Shown here piece by piece: positions 1-13,500 of a stretch of 64,000 nt of DNA. Every line of letters begins with the position of its first letter. The stretch's first letter is position 1. Below the pieces are notes generated by a model. The model made no database searches. It saw only the letters and a program-made list of their open reading frames with translations, and was not told the DNA's origin. Location of the stretch: the NCBI GenBank assembly GCA_022266195.1, contig WHVY01000003.1, forward strand, positions 7,874,001 to 7,938,000. The letters are read 5' to 3'. The position numbers and the translations under genes were made by a program. This DNA comes from Tetranychus cinnabarinus (taxonomy: Eukaryota > Arthropoda > Arachnida > Trombidiformes > Tetranychidae).

Positions 1-218
1 ATCTATTTTGTTGGGTTTGATCCAGATCAATAACAAGAATCCTTGATTGCTTGAGGTCGATAATTGATTCATAGCTTGTTCAGCAACTTAAAGAAACAAA
101 ACCTTAACTACATTAATATAAATAATGGTAATTTTAGCGGCAAATAGCAGCATTATGGTTAATAAAGCGAGCTTGATGGAAGTCACTTTTTAGCACATCT
201 ATCCGACTGTTATTTTGA

Positions 219-1060
219 TCACGCACTATATTTACTGAGACGATTATAGAGAGTATTGAGTAACATATTGCGTAACTTCGTTATGATAAGCAGCATGATG
301 CAGAAGGTTATGACTGTTAATAGTAGTGTGATTTGACTTCTCTTAATCCAGTCAATCCATGACGCAGAGTCATCAATAGCATCTTTATGTCTTTTCATCA
401 ATTCTTCGAAAGCATAAAGATCATATGGTTGAGTATGAATGATCGGTTGAACATTTGTGAATTTCCGTTTAATCAGATTTGACACCGGAGTCATTTTACA
501 ATGTCCCAGATGTGCAAACTGGCTAACAGTATAAGTTATGTTATCAATTGATAAGTTCTGATTCATTGATATTTGCAGAATATTATCTGGACATTCTTTG
601 GTATTACCAAACATTGTTATGTTGTGTCCAACATAGTAAATATAGAAATGATCATTGAAAATTTTTAATTTTAATTTTTTTGCGGCTTTCTTATCTTATA
701 TTTTGATGCTTCGACACAATTTTCTCTTGCCTATAAATCAATGTTTGCCACAATGGTTTGTAAAGTGCACTGCGCAGAGTTGCCTAGTCTCTTCAGCATC
801 TATTGAACAGATTTCTGTCGAAGTGAAAGTGTGTTGGAGACCAGCAATAGCAGTCACTTTTAGATAAGATACACTGGTTTCACTTTAGTGCAATCTTGAC
901 GGTGGAGTCTTGTTCCATAAACTTTCTTGCATATTCTTGAAGCCTTTTTAAGATAATTTTTCGTGGGCTCGTTACCATCGGTTGTGACCAGCATAGCTTT
1001 TACTGAATCCAAAGCTTTGGTCAACAGAATTCAAGGTTAAGGAGAAGTTTGAAGAGGACA
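219..1060 (-). pseudogene. Envelope-like membrane-protein fragment (decayed)
   Basis: An open frame at 219-614 encodes 131 residues ending in a strongly hydrophobic segment of about 20 residues followed by a short basic tail, the shape of the C-terminus of a type I membrane glycoprotein. Upstream on the same strand (about 620-1060) protein-like, cysteine-containing stretches continue but move between frames and are broken by stops, so the gene is not intact. The layout suggests an envelope gene from an LTR retroelement or an endogenised virus. I did not recognise a specific family and saw no LTRs, gag or pol in the window. It could equally be the end of a host membrane protein with introns. 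Confidence is low. Confidence 0.3.
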
Positions 1061-1700
1061 TGGAAGGAGAATGCGAATACCATTTGAAGATTTCATTAGT
1101 GAGTCTTGACTTTGAGTCAATTCTATCATAGTTAATCTATCGTTGAATTAGACACTTCTTTCCATCATCTCCACAATCATTTCAATTTCCAATGTGCAAT
1201 TTTTTGTAATCTTTACATTATATGCCAATAAGCTGGCAGTCTTCTTGCAAGTATGCAGGATCCACGAAGGAAAGAACATAAGCAAACGTGTGGTTAAACG
1301 TATATGTTTTAACTGTACCTGAATAAGAAGCAAAAATTATGTTGACAACTCTAATTAAATTTTGAACAAGTTATTCATTCTATAGCTTTCTACGCAAGCT
1401 GAAAGAGAATTAAAGAAAACCAAAGAGTTTAATAAAAAAGGTCTTTACTAGATTTGCGAGTCTTCGCTGACTCAAGGAAAAATACGAATGTTCGGTTACA
1501 ATTTTTAGTGTCATTTATATATTGAAAATTATCTCTAGTTGCATCTTATCAGTAATTTAAATCTGCAGAAAAGGGTGAATAGTCTTGATTATCTATTTCT
1601 AGAATTTTCTGGAAGAATCTAATCTATATATCATTATATAATTTTTCAAGTGTTTTGTTTATTAACATTTATTGTTTCACAATCGTATACAAAAATTACC
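1061..1700. other. No gene seen
   Basis: AT-rich sequence with only short chance frames; nothing recognised between the envelope-like fragment and the lipase fossil. Confidence 0.5.
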
Positions 1701-2557
1701 TGCAATAGGACTATGCACAAGTACATTAGGAAATAAGTTGAAGATACTACATTGAGGCTGATCAGCCCCACCATCAGTATAAAAATCAAACTCTACAGGT
1801 TCCGCAATTCTATAACCTGGGCAAGTAAATAAACATGGTCTAATGAATAGAAAATATCCATGAACTTAATAAAAGCTAACTATTTTCAATGATACCTCCA
1901 ATAGCCGTACAAATTTACAAATTTCGCACGTTTAAATACTTTTTCTGCAAACCGGCAATATGAGCGCCTAGTGAGTGGCCGATAAGATGAATATCGGACC
2001 ATTCTAAGTCTGAAAATGGGATAATCTTAAGACAAAATCGGAAAGAGTCTGTCCGATAATTCGAATATGATCAGTAGCTTCAAAACCGTTGTAATTATAT
2101 GCTCCTCTGAACCAATCTACAATAAAAAAATTGTATAAGAACGGCTTATCCTTAATAAACAAATTTTTCATCTGCTAAAAGAAAACAAATTTTAGAAAAG
2201 AAATACTCATGATTCTAAAATCTTTTTCATGGGAACTTAACCCAATCCATTCTTTTTCACTGTATCTAGTTTCATATCCAAGTGTAACAATTAAACTTAA
2301 ACTTAATAAAAAAACACCAATTTTTAATAAAACTACTTAAATGTTAACGCTGATAACATTACACATTTATAGTTAAAAAGCAACTTTATCACTAGAAAAC
2401 TAAAAGGAACACTAACACTGTATATATTTTGCCTTTATATTTTACATATGTTATCTTCATCCTCATCCTCCTCCTCATCATCATCATCATCATTCAATTT
2501 ATGTGCCTAGTGCACAACCTAAAAATTGTACCCTAAAGGGGAACTGGAACCTATTTC

Positions 2558-2588
2558 GAGAGTTGGCAAGATAAGCTTGCCAACTCTC
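2558..2588. repeat. Perfect 13-bp hairpin
   Basis: GAGAGTTGGCAAG and CTTGCCAACTCTC form a perfect inverted repeat around a 5-base loop (ATAAG). It lies next to the left end of the first lipase exon copy, so it may mark a rearrangement or mobile-element border. Confidence 0.6.
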
Positions 2589-2617
2589 TTATTTTTAGCA
2601 CATGTATTATAAATTTA

Positions 2618-2855
2618 ACTTCGTAATTGCCGTCAAATGTTGAATTTTCCAGCTGTTTCAGCTCGAAATGATAGCTAAAATCAATTGAAGTTTGGGGATT
2701 TTTCCAGCTATACATCATAAATTTTATGTCCAACGACTTCGATTTCCGATTTACATAAAAAGACTCCGCTGACCGACCATTTGCAGCAATAGGATTTCCA
2801 TTACATGTTTAATAGGAGCCTAAACCAATTCAAAAACGTAAAATATCAATATAGT
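2618..2855 (-). repeat. Lipase exon duplicate, copy 1
   Basis: About 235 bp nearly identical to 3329-3563 in direct orientation, with only scattered substitutions. It covers the N-terminal lipase exon and its upstream flank. Homology ends abruptly on both sides. Confidence 0.85.
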
Positions 2856-3328
2856 TAATTAGATGATGATGCAGATGATGTTACAATTAGGATTGAAGAT
2901 TTTAAGCTATTTACAACATATATGGTGATCATTTACAATTAATTATTTTAATTAATTAAATCAATTAAACATGTAAATAAAATAAATAATAAATTCATTA
3001 AATTAGTTATATTAAGGTTACATTTTGTACTACATGATTATCATTTACAACATTTATGATAGTCATTTACAATAAGTTATTCTAAAGTTTAATTAACTAG
3101 AATCGAACGAAGTTTTTGAACGCTTCTATATATTCTTTACGTATGATGGCGTAAAAGAAGGTTGAATTGTTGCAAACTATGTATCTCTCTATTTGTTCAA
3201 GGTCGACAAACATTACTCCAACCAGGGCCTGGTATCTTCTGGTTCTGCCGTGGCCATGTAATTTGTTGAAATATAATTTTTTATAAGTGTTGGCAGCTTC
3301 CAACATCAGTGCTAGTTCGGCTAAGTAT

Positions 3329-3563
3329 AACTTCGTTATTGTCGTCAAATGTTGAATTTTCCAGCTGTTTCAGCTCGAAATGATAGCTAAAATCAATTGA
3401 AGTTTGAGGATTTTTCCCGGTATACATCATAAATTTTGTTTCCAACGACTTCAATTTCCGATTTACATAAAAAGACTCCGCTGACCGACCATTTACAGCA
3501 ATAGGATTTCCATTACATGTTTAATAGGAGCCTAAACCAATTCAAAAACGTAAAATATCAATA
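3329..3563 (-). pseudogene. Lipase exon duplicate, copy 2
   Basis: Second copy of the lipase N-terminal exon, encoding KFMMYTGKNPQTSIDFSYHF, slightly closer to the family consensus than copy 1 (TGKNP rather than SWKNP). It stops at NNEV, before the FIIHG block. Directly beyond the break (3097-3328) an unrelated frame of about 75 codons runs on the same strand but in a different phase; I do not recognise it. No further lipase exon follows, so this is an isolated exon duplicate. Confidence 0.65.
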
Positions 3564-6500
3564 TTGAAAAACTCTTGGTAACTTGAAGTTTAAATTTTAC
3601 AGCTAAGTTTGGAACAGTCAACTGTTTGCCTCAACTTAGAGCATCAAAATGATCCAAGGTTAAGAATTATAAAAATTTACGAAATTTTCAGCCGACCAAA
3701 GATTCTTCTTCAATTTAATTTTGTTGAGATTTGCCATTATAATGGTCAAGGTGGAAGAGCAAAGAAGAAGTGACTTATGGACAATTTGATGGTCATGTAA
3801 AGGTTATTAAATAATATCATGTGTAAATTGGTTTGTTTTCTGGGTAAACTCGGAATCACTTTGGTTCAATGTTTATTTTTTTATCCCAGCCAAGTGAGGC
3901 TTACAAGTGAAGGGTGACACTTGGCTTGACTTAAGTCGTGGCTTTGATGAAAAAAAGCAAGTAAAAGCTAATAATATCCAACTAAACTGATGTAATCCTG
4001 ATCAAGTTGAGAACAGCCTGAAGTAAAGAGATAGAAATGAAATTGCAGCTTCATTTTTAGTCAATAAATTTTCCTTTTCCTTTTCTTCCGTTCCTTCTTA
4101 TCCATCCTCATCATCTACTTTGCTCTTTTTTTAAGCTGATTCCTGTTTCTGATCATCTGGGATTATGTTCCTTGGGCTGAATTTTCATTCTCATCTAAAG
4201 CATTGAAACAAGAGTTCATACTGACGAGGTCAGCTCAATCAGAAGGACAAAGAAAAGGGCAAGAAAAGGAAAACAAAAGGATAAAGAAGAAGATGAATGG
4301 AAAAGATGAATGAAGATAAGACAAGGTAAGGTGAAAGTTTTATGTCTATTTACTCTGTGTGTTTGCAAGGTGAAAAAGATGAAGTTGCAATTGAAAATTG
4401 AACTGAAAATAATCTTGAAATGGGCAACTTGTAACTATTTTCATGGTTCAATGGCAAATTTTTAGTTTACTTTTCCTGTTTCAATTTCAACTCACAATCT
4501 GCTTACTCTTGTCCTTTCCCATCATCACCATCATCATCATCATTATCATCATGAAACACTTTTCTTTTCCCGAAAATTTCTCTTTTCTCTTCACCGAATA
4601 AACTTTTTAAACATTATTTTTCTCCCTTCCTTTCACACCACTGATTAGCAATAAATGAACCTCTATTCATTTGCATACAAAAAATGGGCAAACTTTTCAT
4701 TCCAATTTGATGATTTGCTCATTGACAGGGAATCCAAAATGACTTCATGAGTAGAATCGATTGCAAGCTAATCAGTCGATAAAAATGATTACTCGCAACT
4801 GGTACTTTGATGACTCTATTTGGATTCTGATAGTTGGTCGACAATCGAAAAATTATGGATTCAACCTTTTCTTTTTCCATGCCATTGAATAAATCATTGA
4901 ATAATGTGGAAATATTTTTTCATTTTCATACATCAATAGAATTTTTTTTCTTCTTCTCATCCATTCAATTTCGCGATATTCATTTCAACCATGAGTGAAT
5001 CGAAATCTTCATGGAAAATCGTGACTTTTCTATATTAAATCTCAATTCCATTGGACATTAGATATCATCTAATTCGGATGATGGAACGTTTCAAATATCA
5101 TCTCGAAAACAATATTTTGATTTTTGATAACTTTTTCCTCTTCGCAACCTTGACTGGCCATTCAAACCATTCATCAAAAAGTTGAACCAGAAAACATTTA
5201 ATATATCAAACAGTAAAAGAGGCCAAAAAAAAGGATAAAAAAAGTGAAACATTTTGTAGTCAAAATGAGCGATAAGATGAAGTGAAAAGAAAATGTTTCA
5301 ACCAAGAAAAACCTCGATTACGCCAAGGCGCAAATTAAAGTCACACAAGTGAAGGTGAAAAGTATTGGTCAGTTAAAGGGTCGACAGAAAAGGCTCTGAA
5401 ATATGACAAATGGCTGCTTGTCAAGTAACCAATTGGGTAAACTTTTTTCCTTCAATTTTCTCATCATCACTTTCCATCAGTTTATCTCATGGAAAAAACA
5501 TTGACAGTTGAAAGAACTAAAAAAGGTCTAAGATTGACTGATCAGTTGCCTTCAGATGCGCTTCTTTTCATGATGAAAATGCTCATTTTTATTGTTCTTT
5601 ACATTGCATTTTTTCGCCATCATTTTTCCCCTTTGCCAATGCATCATCTTCATCATCATAATCTTCTTCTTCTTCAGTATTCTAGTCTTCATCTTTTTTC
5701 CATTTTTTTGGGTTCATCAACTGATTGGGTTGATCAATCATTGTGACCATAAATTCATCTTGAATCTTTCATTCGTTTTACCTTATCATTCCCTTCAACC
5801 ATTAACAGCATTTATCGTTACTCTTTCAATAAAACATTTAATCTTTCAATTTTAATAACTCAGTCAATGATATTGTTGAACAAAAATGGGTTTCAACCAG
5901 TTTTGGTAACCACAATGTTGACTTGAGATTTGGAGATGAAAATGTTTGCATAAACTAATATTTGGATTAATAATGGAAACATTGAAAGTTTAATAATAAT
6001 TGCGTTTACTTTAAATTACTAAAAATGTAATGAAAAATGTAATGAATGATGTAAAAAGAGGTTTTGTTGAAGTTTTTTGTCATTAAATGTGAAACATTGA
6101 ATATTTTGTTTCAAAACTGTAAACTTTTTGAGCCACATTTTTGTCTCGCTTTTAATTGTAATCATTTGTTTTTTTGCTCGTTGCTGACAGAAAATAACTC
6201 TGAATGGATCGTTAATTCAAAAGCAGAATGATGACGTTTTGTGGACTGAAAAGGATAAATGCATCTTCTTTTAACCTCAATTAACAAATTATTTCCAGAA
6301 AAGTGGATGCAAATGAAAAATGGTTCAAACTCATCACTGGACCAACTTTCAATGTAACCCAATTTTCGTGTAAACCGGTGCCAAATTTTGCAGACAAATT
6401 ACCAGATTAAATTCAAAAGCGAAATTACTTTCCATGAAATATTGAACTTTTCCTTTGGACTTTATTGTTATAAGAAAATTAAGTTAACAGTTGAATCAAA

Positions 6501-7529
6501 AAGGTTAAATTAAAGTGAATTTAGTGATTTATTTTGAGGGAAACTTGAAAATCTTTCAACTTGTCTTTGAATGGTGAGATTTCAATATTTTCTGATATTG
6601 AGTGTTGGGTGAAGAAAGCATGAAGATGAAGTCGAGTTAATCCACCAAGCAAATGACTGGACATTGGCCTTTATGCTTCCACTTTCCGCTTCAAATGCTA
6701 AGCACATCATCATAATCATCATCTAACTGTTGTTAGTCAGTTAAACATCTTTAACTCTCATCTAAATTTGATTCGCTAAGTTGGACACGAGAAGACTGAT
6801 TCTGATGATGAATCCCAACGGAAAGACAAGAGAAGCAAAACAAATAGTCGAAGAAAAATGGATGAAAATTGCAAGTAAAAAAAGGTTTTACATTTTAATT
6901 TTGAACCAGATTTAAAAATGGTATTAATCAAGTTGATGATTATGGTAATTGGTGACAAAATAAATGGAGTAACAACAAGGTTAAAAGGAAAGGTAAACAT
7001 GGACTGATTGTGGGTTCATCTTCAAGTCAGTTTGGGTCAGTAATGAGATTGAAAATAATCAAAATTACTGGTAAAAAATGGAGGTTACAAGAGATGAAAG
7101 TCAACAGAGCTGAAACAATTTTTACGGTTAAAGAGGGATTCCTACTTGTACTTGAAGGGTCAACTTGAGTTGGGTTACAGTTGTCACACAGCTCGTCATG
7201 TTCAGCTCATTGTTTAACCATTTACTAGTTTTTTGCTTACTTAATCATCAAATGTTCATTATATTGTCCAACTTATTGGTTTGTTTATTAGTTAACCAGA
7301 CAATTTATCAATCTTGATTGAGTCTAGTAATCAAATATAAAATCATTTATTAATGTTGTGGAAACATTTATTTATCTGATTTTGGGAAACATTTTTTTTA
7401 CTTCTCTTTTCATTTCTGTGTTTTGGCTTCTTCTTGTGTTTTTTGTGTCAATTGCAACTTTCATTGTGTGTCCATCAAATCTCATTTACTCTCAACGGTC
7501 AACCTTGCAAGGTTCAACTGGCTTCCATA
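3564..7529. other. Intergenic, low complexity
   Basis: About 4 kb with no convincing gene. It has many ATC/ATG trinucleotide runs (for example around 4520-4550 and 5640-5665) and A/T-rich tracts. Open frames here are poly-Phe/His products of these repeats. The last ~200 bp presumably hold the promoter and 5' leader of the glycine-rich gene starting at 7530. Confidence 0.6.
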
Positions 7530-10500
7530 ATGTTTCCATTTAAATGTTCGTCCATTTGTTTGTTCACATTTCTCTTGGTCTTCATGTTTACATTGACTCT
7601 TGTCTCGACCAATTCACTTCTCGACCTTTTACATCACACAGATACAGATGACAAGGTTGACCTGGCTAAAAAGATTGGCTCAGCATTGTTACTTGCTTAT
7701 CGGGGTAAAAAGTTCATGGTTCCACTTCCCTTTCCAGTTCCAGTTCCAATACCGTAAGTGAAAATGCGGGAAAAAAGTTTAACTAGAAAATGGGTAAAAT
7801 TGAAACTCGAAACTCTGAAAAAATGTGGAAAAGAGAAAAAAAGTTGCTTTCCAATTTCGTCAAAATGAGAATATTAAACGATCATTAAAACATTAACAGG
7901 GAGTGAAACATTATCGTGAAATTTTGGAAAGAAATTGAGGAAAAGATTAAAAATGGATAATTTTCATCATGAAAAATGAGATCAAAAATGATTGGAAAAG
8001 AGTAAGTTTGGAAAAAGTTTGAAATTTGAGGAGAAATTTTCTCGGAATTTGTTCGTTTACCAATTCTTGTTGCCGATTGTTGGGTGAAAATCATGATATT
8101 CATTGACTTATCAACTCATGACAGCTTGAAATGAAAAGATTTGTTTATTTGCTTTGCCTTTTAGTTCTGTTTTTTTCAAGATTTTCAACTTTTTTTCCAA
8201 TTCTGTTTTGTTTTTTTCCCTTCTTCTGTTTATCAATCGTGAAAAATTAATAATTGAATTGCAAAGGAACATTTTATCTGTCAGAAAATTGAAAATGAAA
8301 AATGATGAAAAAATGTAATTCATTTTCTTTCCACAGACTTTCTTCGTCTTCTTCATCATCCAAACAGAGTAACGTTTTTTTCTGTAATTTCCGTAACAGA
8401 AGAGCAAAAAGATTTCTCTTTGGATTAATGTTCAGACTTTTTTTCCTGACTTGACTTGAGCCCATCATTTGTTCAACTTTGATACTGACAAATGTAAGAG
8501 CTTTGGGTTGAGCTGGAAGATGGAGAAGAAGAAGAAGACGAAAAAAATGAATGGCAAGAAAATAATCATTTATGGATCATTGAAGTTGAAGGAGAGGCTA
8601 ATGATGATGTTGGTGATGGTGATGATGATTACTTGGGATCATTAAAAGAGTCAAGATTGATTGAATTTGATTTGCAAGTTAGAATGGAAGGAAAAAAATG
8701 TTTAACCAAAATTTAACCGAAAAAAGTCGAAATCACAAAAGGTCAAAGTCAGGATTTCAACGAAACTCCAACCAGATCAACTATTCAGTCAATTTTGATC
8801 AAGAAACTCAACTCAAAACAAATCTAGAAAAAAATCCGATCCTGTTTCATCATAAACTAGAAAAAAATTGAAAAAAATATCAATTCTATTCCGACTCAAA
8901 AATCATTTTTAAAACAAAAAGATCTTAAACTGAACTTAATAAAGGGTGCGCAAGAAGTAAAGGCGCATTTGTTTTTTAGATTTTTAAAGTAGTAATTGAT
9001 TGAAATTTTTTTTTATTTTTTGATAAATATATTGTTAAACAAATACTCTTACCATTTTCAAAACTTCAATGGTCCAAAAACACCATTTCTTGCGACTAAA
9101 CGCAGTTTTTTCTTGAGGTCTCTCATTAGATTTGCGCCACTTGCTTTGGCAACTTCATCAGAAACTTTTTCCCAATGTTTAGTAAAACATTCGATTGTTT
9201 TCAAATTTTTGTTTAGTTTTTTAATTTTAGCCTTACAAATTGCCCAAAATTTTTCAATTGGTCTAGCTTGAGGTAAATTGGGTGTATTATCAGATTTTTT
9301 TACATATTCAATGGCCTGTGAATCAAGATAATCAGTAACTGATTTTGCATAATGACATGTAGCCATGTCAGGCCAGAACAAAACATTTTTTCTATCATGA
9401 AATTTATCAATAAATGGAATCAAATAAAGCTCAATAACACATCTATATGTATCCGCATTCATCGTCCCTTTCGTAACAAATGGTTCTGAAACATTACCTA
9501 ATGAATCTATTGCTTGCCAAACAAGAAATTTATCGAAAAATTTTTCTTTGGATTTAAAACGTACTGCATTATCCACATTTGATTTGTCTTTGCAATTGTA
9601 AAATCTCTTACCTGGTATCTGATCTACATTTGTTGGTACGTAGGTTTCATCATCCATGATGATGACTTTATCTTTGGTAAACTTGCGATAAATTTTATTG
9701 GCACCTGTCTTACATCGCGATTCTTGATTCTTGCTATACTTAGGAGCAGTTTCTTGTCTATAAGTTTTGAACCCTAACTCTTTTTTTACGAATCTAAAGG
9801 TTGATCTGGCTAAATTCAATCGGCTAGCATGATCATTATCAGATCTTAAAGGATTGTTCAGTAAAGTTTTTTCAATCTTACGTTTAACGATGGGTATCGA
9901 AACAGACCTTGGTCTTCCAGGTAATTTGCAATATTCAGATGATCCTCTCTGATTGAAGCGATCGATGATTCTCCTGATTCTTTGTTGAGGAATATTTTCA
10001 CATTTAAAATGATTATAAGTTTTTTTCCGATCACAATCATTATTTTCATAGAAAGCACAAATGCGTTGAGCAAGGAACTGATTTTTTTGACGTTGCATAG
10101 TGAAAAAGTATGCAAAGAATGGATTAAAATAGTGCATTGTATTCTCTGATTTCTGCTAATCAGTTTAAAAAAAAGAGCTTTAAAATTGGTTCAAAAATAA
10201 GTAAAATAAACCCAAAAAACAAAAGCGCCTTTACTTCTTGTGCACCCTTTATATGAAATGTTTGACCCTTTGAAAAAAGTCAAGTCCTGCAACTCGAAGC
10301 ATTTATAATTTAGTTTAGTTTCGAATGAGAAATTTGCGAAAAAATCGAAGATAATTTAAACCTTGTTTCAATAATCAGGTTCCAATGTTTTTACTCAGTT
10401 TTGTTTTCTTTAGAAAAAATATCAATTCTGTTTTGAACATCATTTTATCACAAAAGCATAAAGTCGAAGTTGAAAAACATGAAAATTTGCAGCTTTGAGA

Positions 10501-13500
10501 TCACTTTCAGTTAATCTTTATTTTCAATTCGTCTTTTTACAGATTAAATCCATTGAAATGAAATTGTTTTTTTCACCTTTGCCATGAAGAATCATGAAAT
10601 TAATTAACCTCAACTAAAGCTATTACAAGCTGATATTGAAAGTAAAATAAACTTGAAAATGTTTAGTTGTTGGCTTACAGTTACAGATTGACTGTGAAAC
10701 ATTTTACTCACATTGTCAGTTTAATGTGTGTTCATCGACATTTCATGATGATTATCAAATGATGAAAGTGTAATAATAAAGATGAATATTAACTCAACAA
10801 ACTTTACTCATCATCATCATCATCATCAAACTAATCTGCTTTCGTATTGGAATGAGAAGAAAAAGGTTTCATTGATTTCCAGTGGAAATAATCATAATCA
10901 TAATGTTAATGATAATGCTTCTGGTGATGTTCATGATTCTCATAGTGGTACTCATGATGGTAACCATTATCATCATGAAGAGAGTAAAGCTACTGATTAA
11001 ATGATAACTTGAATTGATTACTCTATTGGGAGTTAAACTCACAAAAAAACCGAGTTGATCAAGTAAAAGTGTACAAAAATAATGATCAAATTGAATTGTT
11101 AAAGATGGAAACATTTGAAAACATTTTTTTTCAATCTTAACCTTTCAACTTGAAATGCAAAGCTTTCTAATTAAAGGCAAGAAGAAGAAGAAGATAAAAG
11201 TGCAACAATTTGTTCAATAATTTAACATTCCCTTGATTAGCAACAATCATTAACTATTGATTGAAAGCCTAACATGGAAATCAGGAAAATCAAAGAATCT
11301 CTGATTCAAGTTTACCAAATGGTCAATGGATTTACTTTTCATTTACAATTTAAACCTAAAAGTAAATTATTGATTTTTGTCTTCACTCACTTCAATTTCA
11401 CTGTCAATTCATCAATTTTCAGATCAGATTTTTCTCTCTTCTGTTACATTATCAGATGTTATTTCAATTTCAGGTTATTTCGGGTTATTTTAGGTTATTT
11501 TAGGTTTTCTTGGCTATTTTGGGTTAACAAACAATGTCAGTTATTTCTTATTAAACCCATTAATAATAGAAGATTAAATTGATTCAATTAAAGGTCCATT
11601 TATCAAGAGTATTAACATTTTTATTAGTTATTATTGCTTATTATTATCTGAAATAAATTATCATTATTATCCCAATTGAAGTGTTAATGCTTGCCATTTT
11701 ACTTTTTGCTGCTTCCATTGATTAACATTGCAATTAGAATAGAGTTTCAAACTCATCTTGGGAATTTAACACTGAATTAAGTGTTATATTACGTGTTAAT
11801 TTGATCTTATTCATTTTACCACTCAAAGGCAGACAGTTAATAGATTTACATTGAATCACTTGAGATTATGGGAAAAATATTTTTACCCTTTTAAAAGGAT
11901 ATTTAATGATGAAAAAGTTGAAAACAAAAAGAGGTTACAACAGCTTATTCAATAGACGGTATAATTATAACTGATAATCATTGGAATAACAAAGATTCAT
12001 GATAAATTGTTGTTGTTCAGTTACAAAGGCAGTTTCAAATGAACAAAATAAAGTACAATTTTGCATCTGTTTAACATAATTTTGATATCTTTTTCCCTTT
12101 TTCCAACATTTATATTTACAATCCAATGACTTTTTTCATTTTCCCATTTATTTGTTGTTTTTGTTTTCATAACTGTTGTTGCTATTTTTTTTCATTGCTA
12201 TACAATATATCAATGAGTATAACAATGAAGATGAGAAGGAAAAAAGGTAAATATGTAAAAATTAATCAACCATTCAAATGAATTGAAATTGTTTACAATG
12301 AAAATAATTGGATTCAGTGAGTAGAGAGTTAAGGGCGAAACAAAAGGGTTGCCTTTGTTGAGACAACAATGGTTTTCTTGACAAACGGGGTTGATTGTAA
12401 ATTAGCTGATACAAGGAACCATTACATTTAGTCATTCCATTGAACTTGTTGAATCTCATGTTGGAATTATCAGAATTACTATTTTCATGTAAATCTTTTC
12501 TTGGTTTCCTTCCTTTTTTTGCTGCTTTCCTCTCGTTTGCTCATTTCTCCAAGCAAACTCCAAATTGCTTTTTCTTGATCATTCCTTTGGCTTTTTTTTC
12601 TTTGTCTTCCTTCAATGAAATGTTTCTCAGCTTTCGCTTTTCCAGTTTAAAGTATAAACTGAATTAGTTGGCCAATTAAGATTAATAAGTGGTCTAGAGT
12701 TTTGATGAGAGTACAATATCTACTTTTATCAATTCTGTATACTCTGTACACAGAACAAAAAAACTCACGCTGAGTTTGAACAAGAAAATGTTGTTTTTTG
12801 TGTTCTGTTGCCTTTTCTTCATCAAATTACTTCATTCTTGGATAATTTTTTTCCTTGTAACTCTCTTGCTACTCAACTCATCTTCAACTCATACAGGTCT
12901 TAACAAGCTTACACAGATTGGTATGTAATTTACTTTCTAATCTGTAGCTCATTATTTTGAAACATTCATCGATCGAGATCCATAGGATGTAGACTGTTGA
13001 GATGTACGTCTTGAACAATATTATGATTTTTACTGTGTTGAACATCATCAGTGAAAAGATGAGAGATGATGGATAAATAGAGGGTGAAAAATGAAGGAAA
13101 GAAGTAAAAAAATTCTCTCTCCTCTTTTTGTTCTTAAAAATTAGAATTCCATGAAGCATGAGAATCTTGAATCGACCCAAAAGCTTTGTGTGGTTCGCTA
13201 GGTTTTTAAAAGCTGCAGATGATAATGAAGATGAGGGCACTGGCAGTGATCATGATACTGTTGATGATGATACTGGTGATGAGAAGAGGAAATTATGTTG
13301 ATGATGGAAAATGTTTCTTTGTTTTCCTTGTTAAGTATGAGTTTTGGCTTTTTCTTTCAGTTTACCATCTTGTAAGATATGAAAAGGTTTCATGAAATTA
13401 TATCTTGCTAATGGTGAATTGGAACAAGCATTAAAAGGGAAAATTAGTCAATTCCTTTTTTTCTCCTTCTTCCTTCAATTGGGCCTTTCTTGGTGTTGAC

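Larger units (their letters stand above)
1701..2855 (-). pseudogene. Pancreatic-type lipase gene, broken
   Basis: Several separate pieces match the neutral (pancreatic) lipase family in the correct order on the minus strand. At about 2600-2830 is an N-terminal piece with KFMMYSWKNP and KFIIH, the family's TRF-x-LYTRxNP...TKFIIHG region. After a GT-AG-like gap, a piece at about 1965-2116 begins DWFRGAYNYNG and, after a one-frame shift with a TAG, carries the nucleophile elbow GHSLGAHIAGL (serine in GxSxG). About 1701-1830 carries FDFYTDGGADQPQC, the family's DFYPNGG-QPGC signature, and ends at a GT donor. The LDPA catalytic-Asp block expected between the last two pieces is missing. The frameshift and missing block indicate a pseudogene, though some breaks could be small introns. 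Active members would be secreted esterases/phospholipases. Confidence 0.6.

Noticed and set aside
2460..2500. ATC/TCC repeat run as a possible CRISPR-like or regulatory array
   Set aside because: Simple trinucleotide microsatellite without spacers, in a eukaryotic genome.
2558..2588. Hairpin considered as a Helitron 3' end
   Set aside because: No CTRR terminus at the expected distance and no Helitron protein nearby.
5489..5855. Overlapping frames rich in Phe, His and Leu
   Set aside because: They translate ATC/TTC repeats in two frames at once; a composition effect.
8111..8468. Lys- and Phe-rich minus-strand frames
   Set aside because: AT-rich chance frames without domain, signal or splice support.
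10782..11000. 72-codon His/Asn-rich frame inside the long intron
   Set aside because: It starts at ATG but the His run comes from a CAT trinucleotide repeat and the rest is low complexity; no family features.
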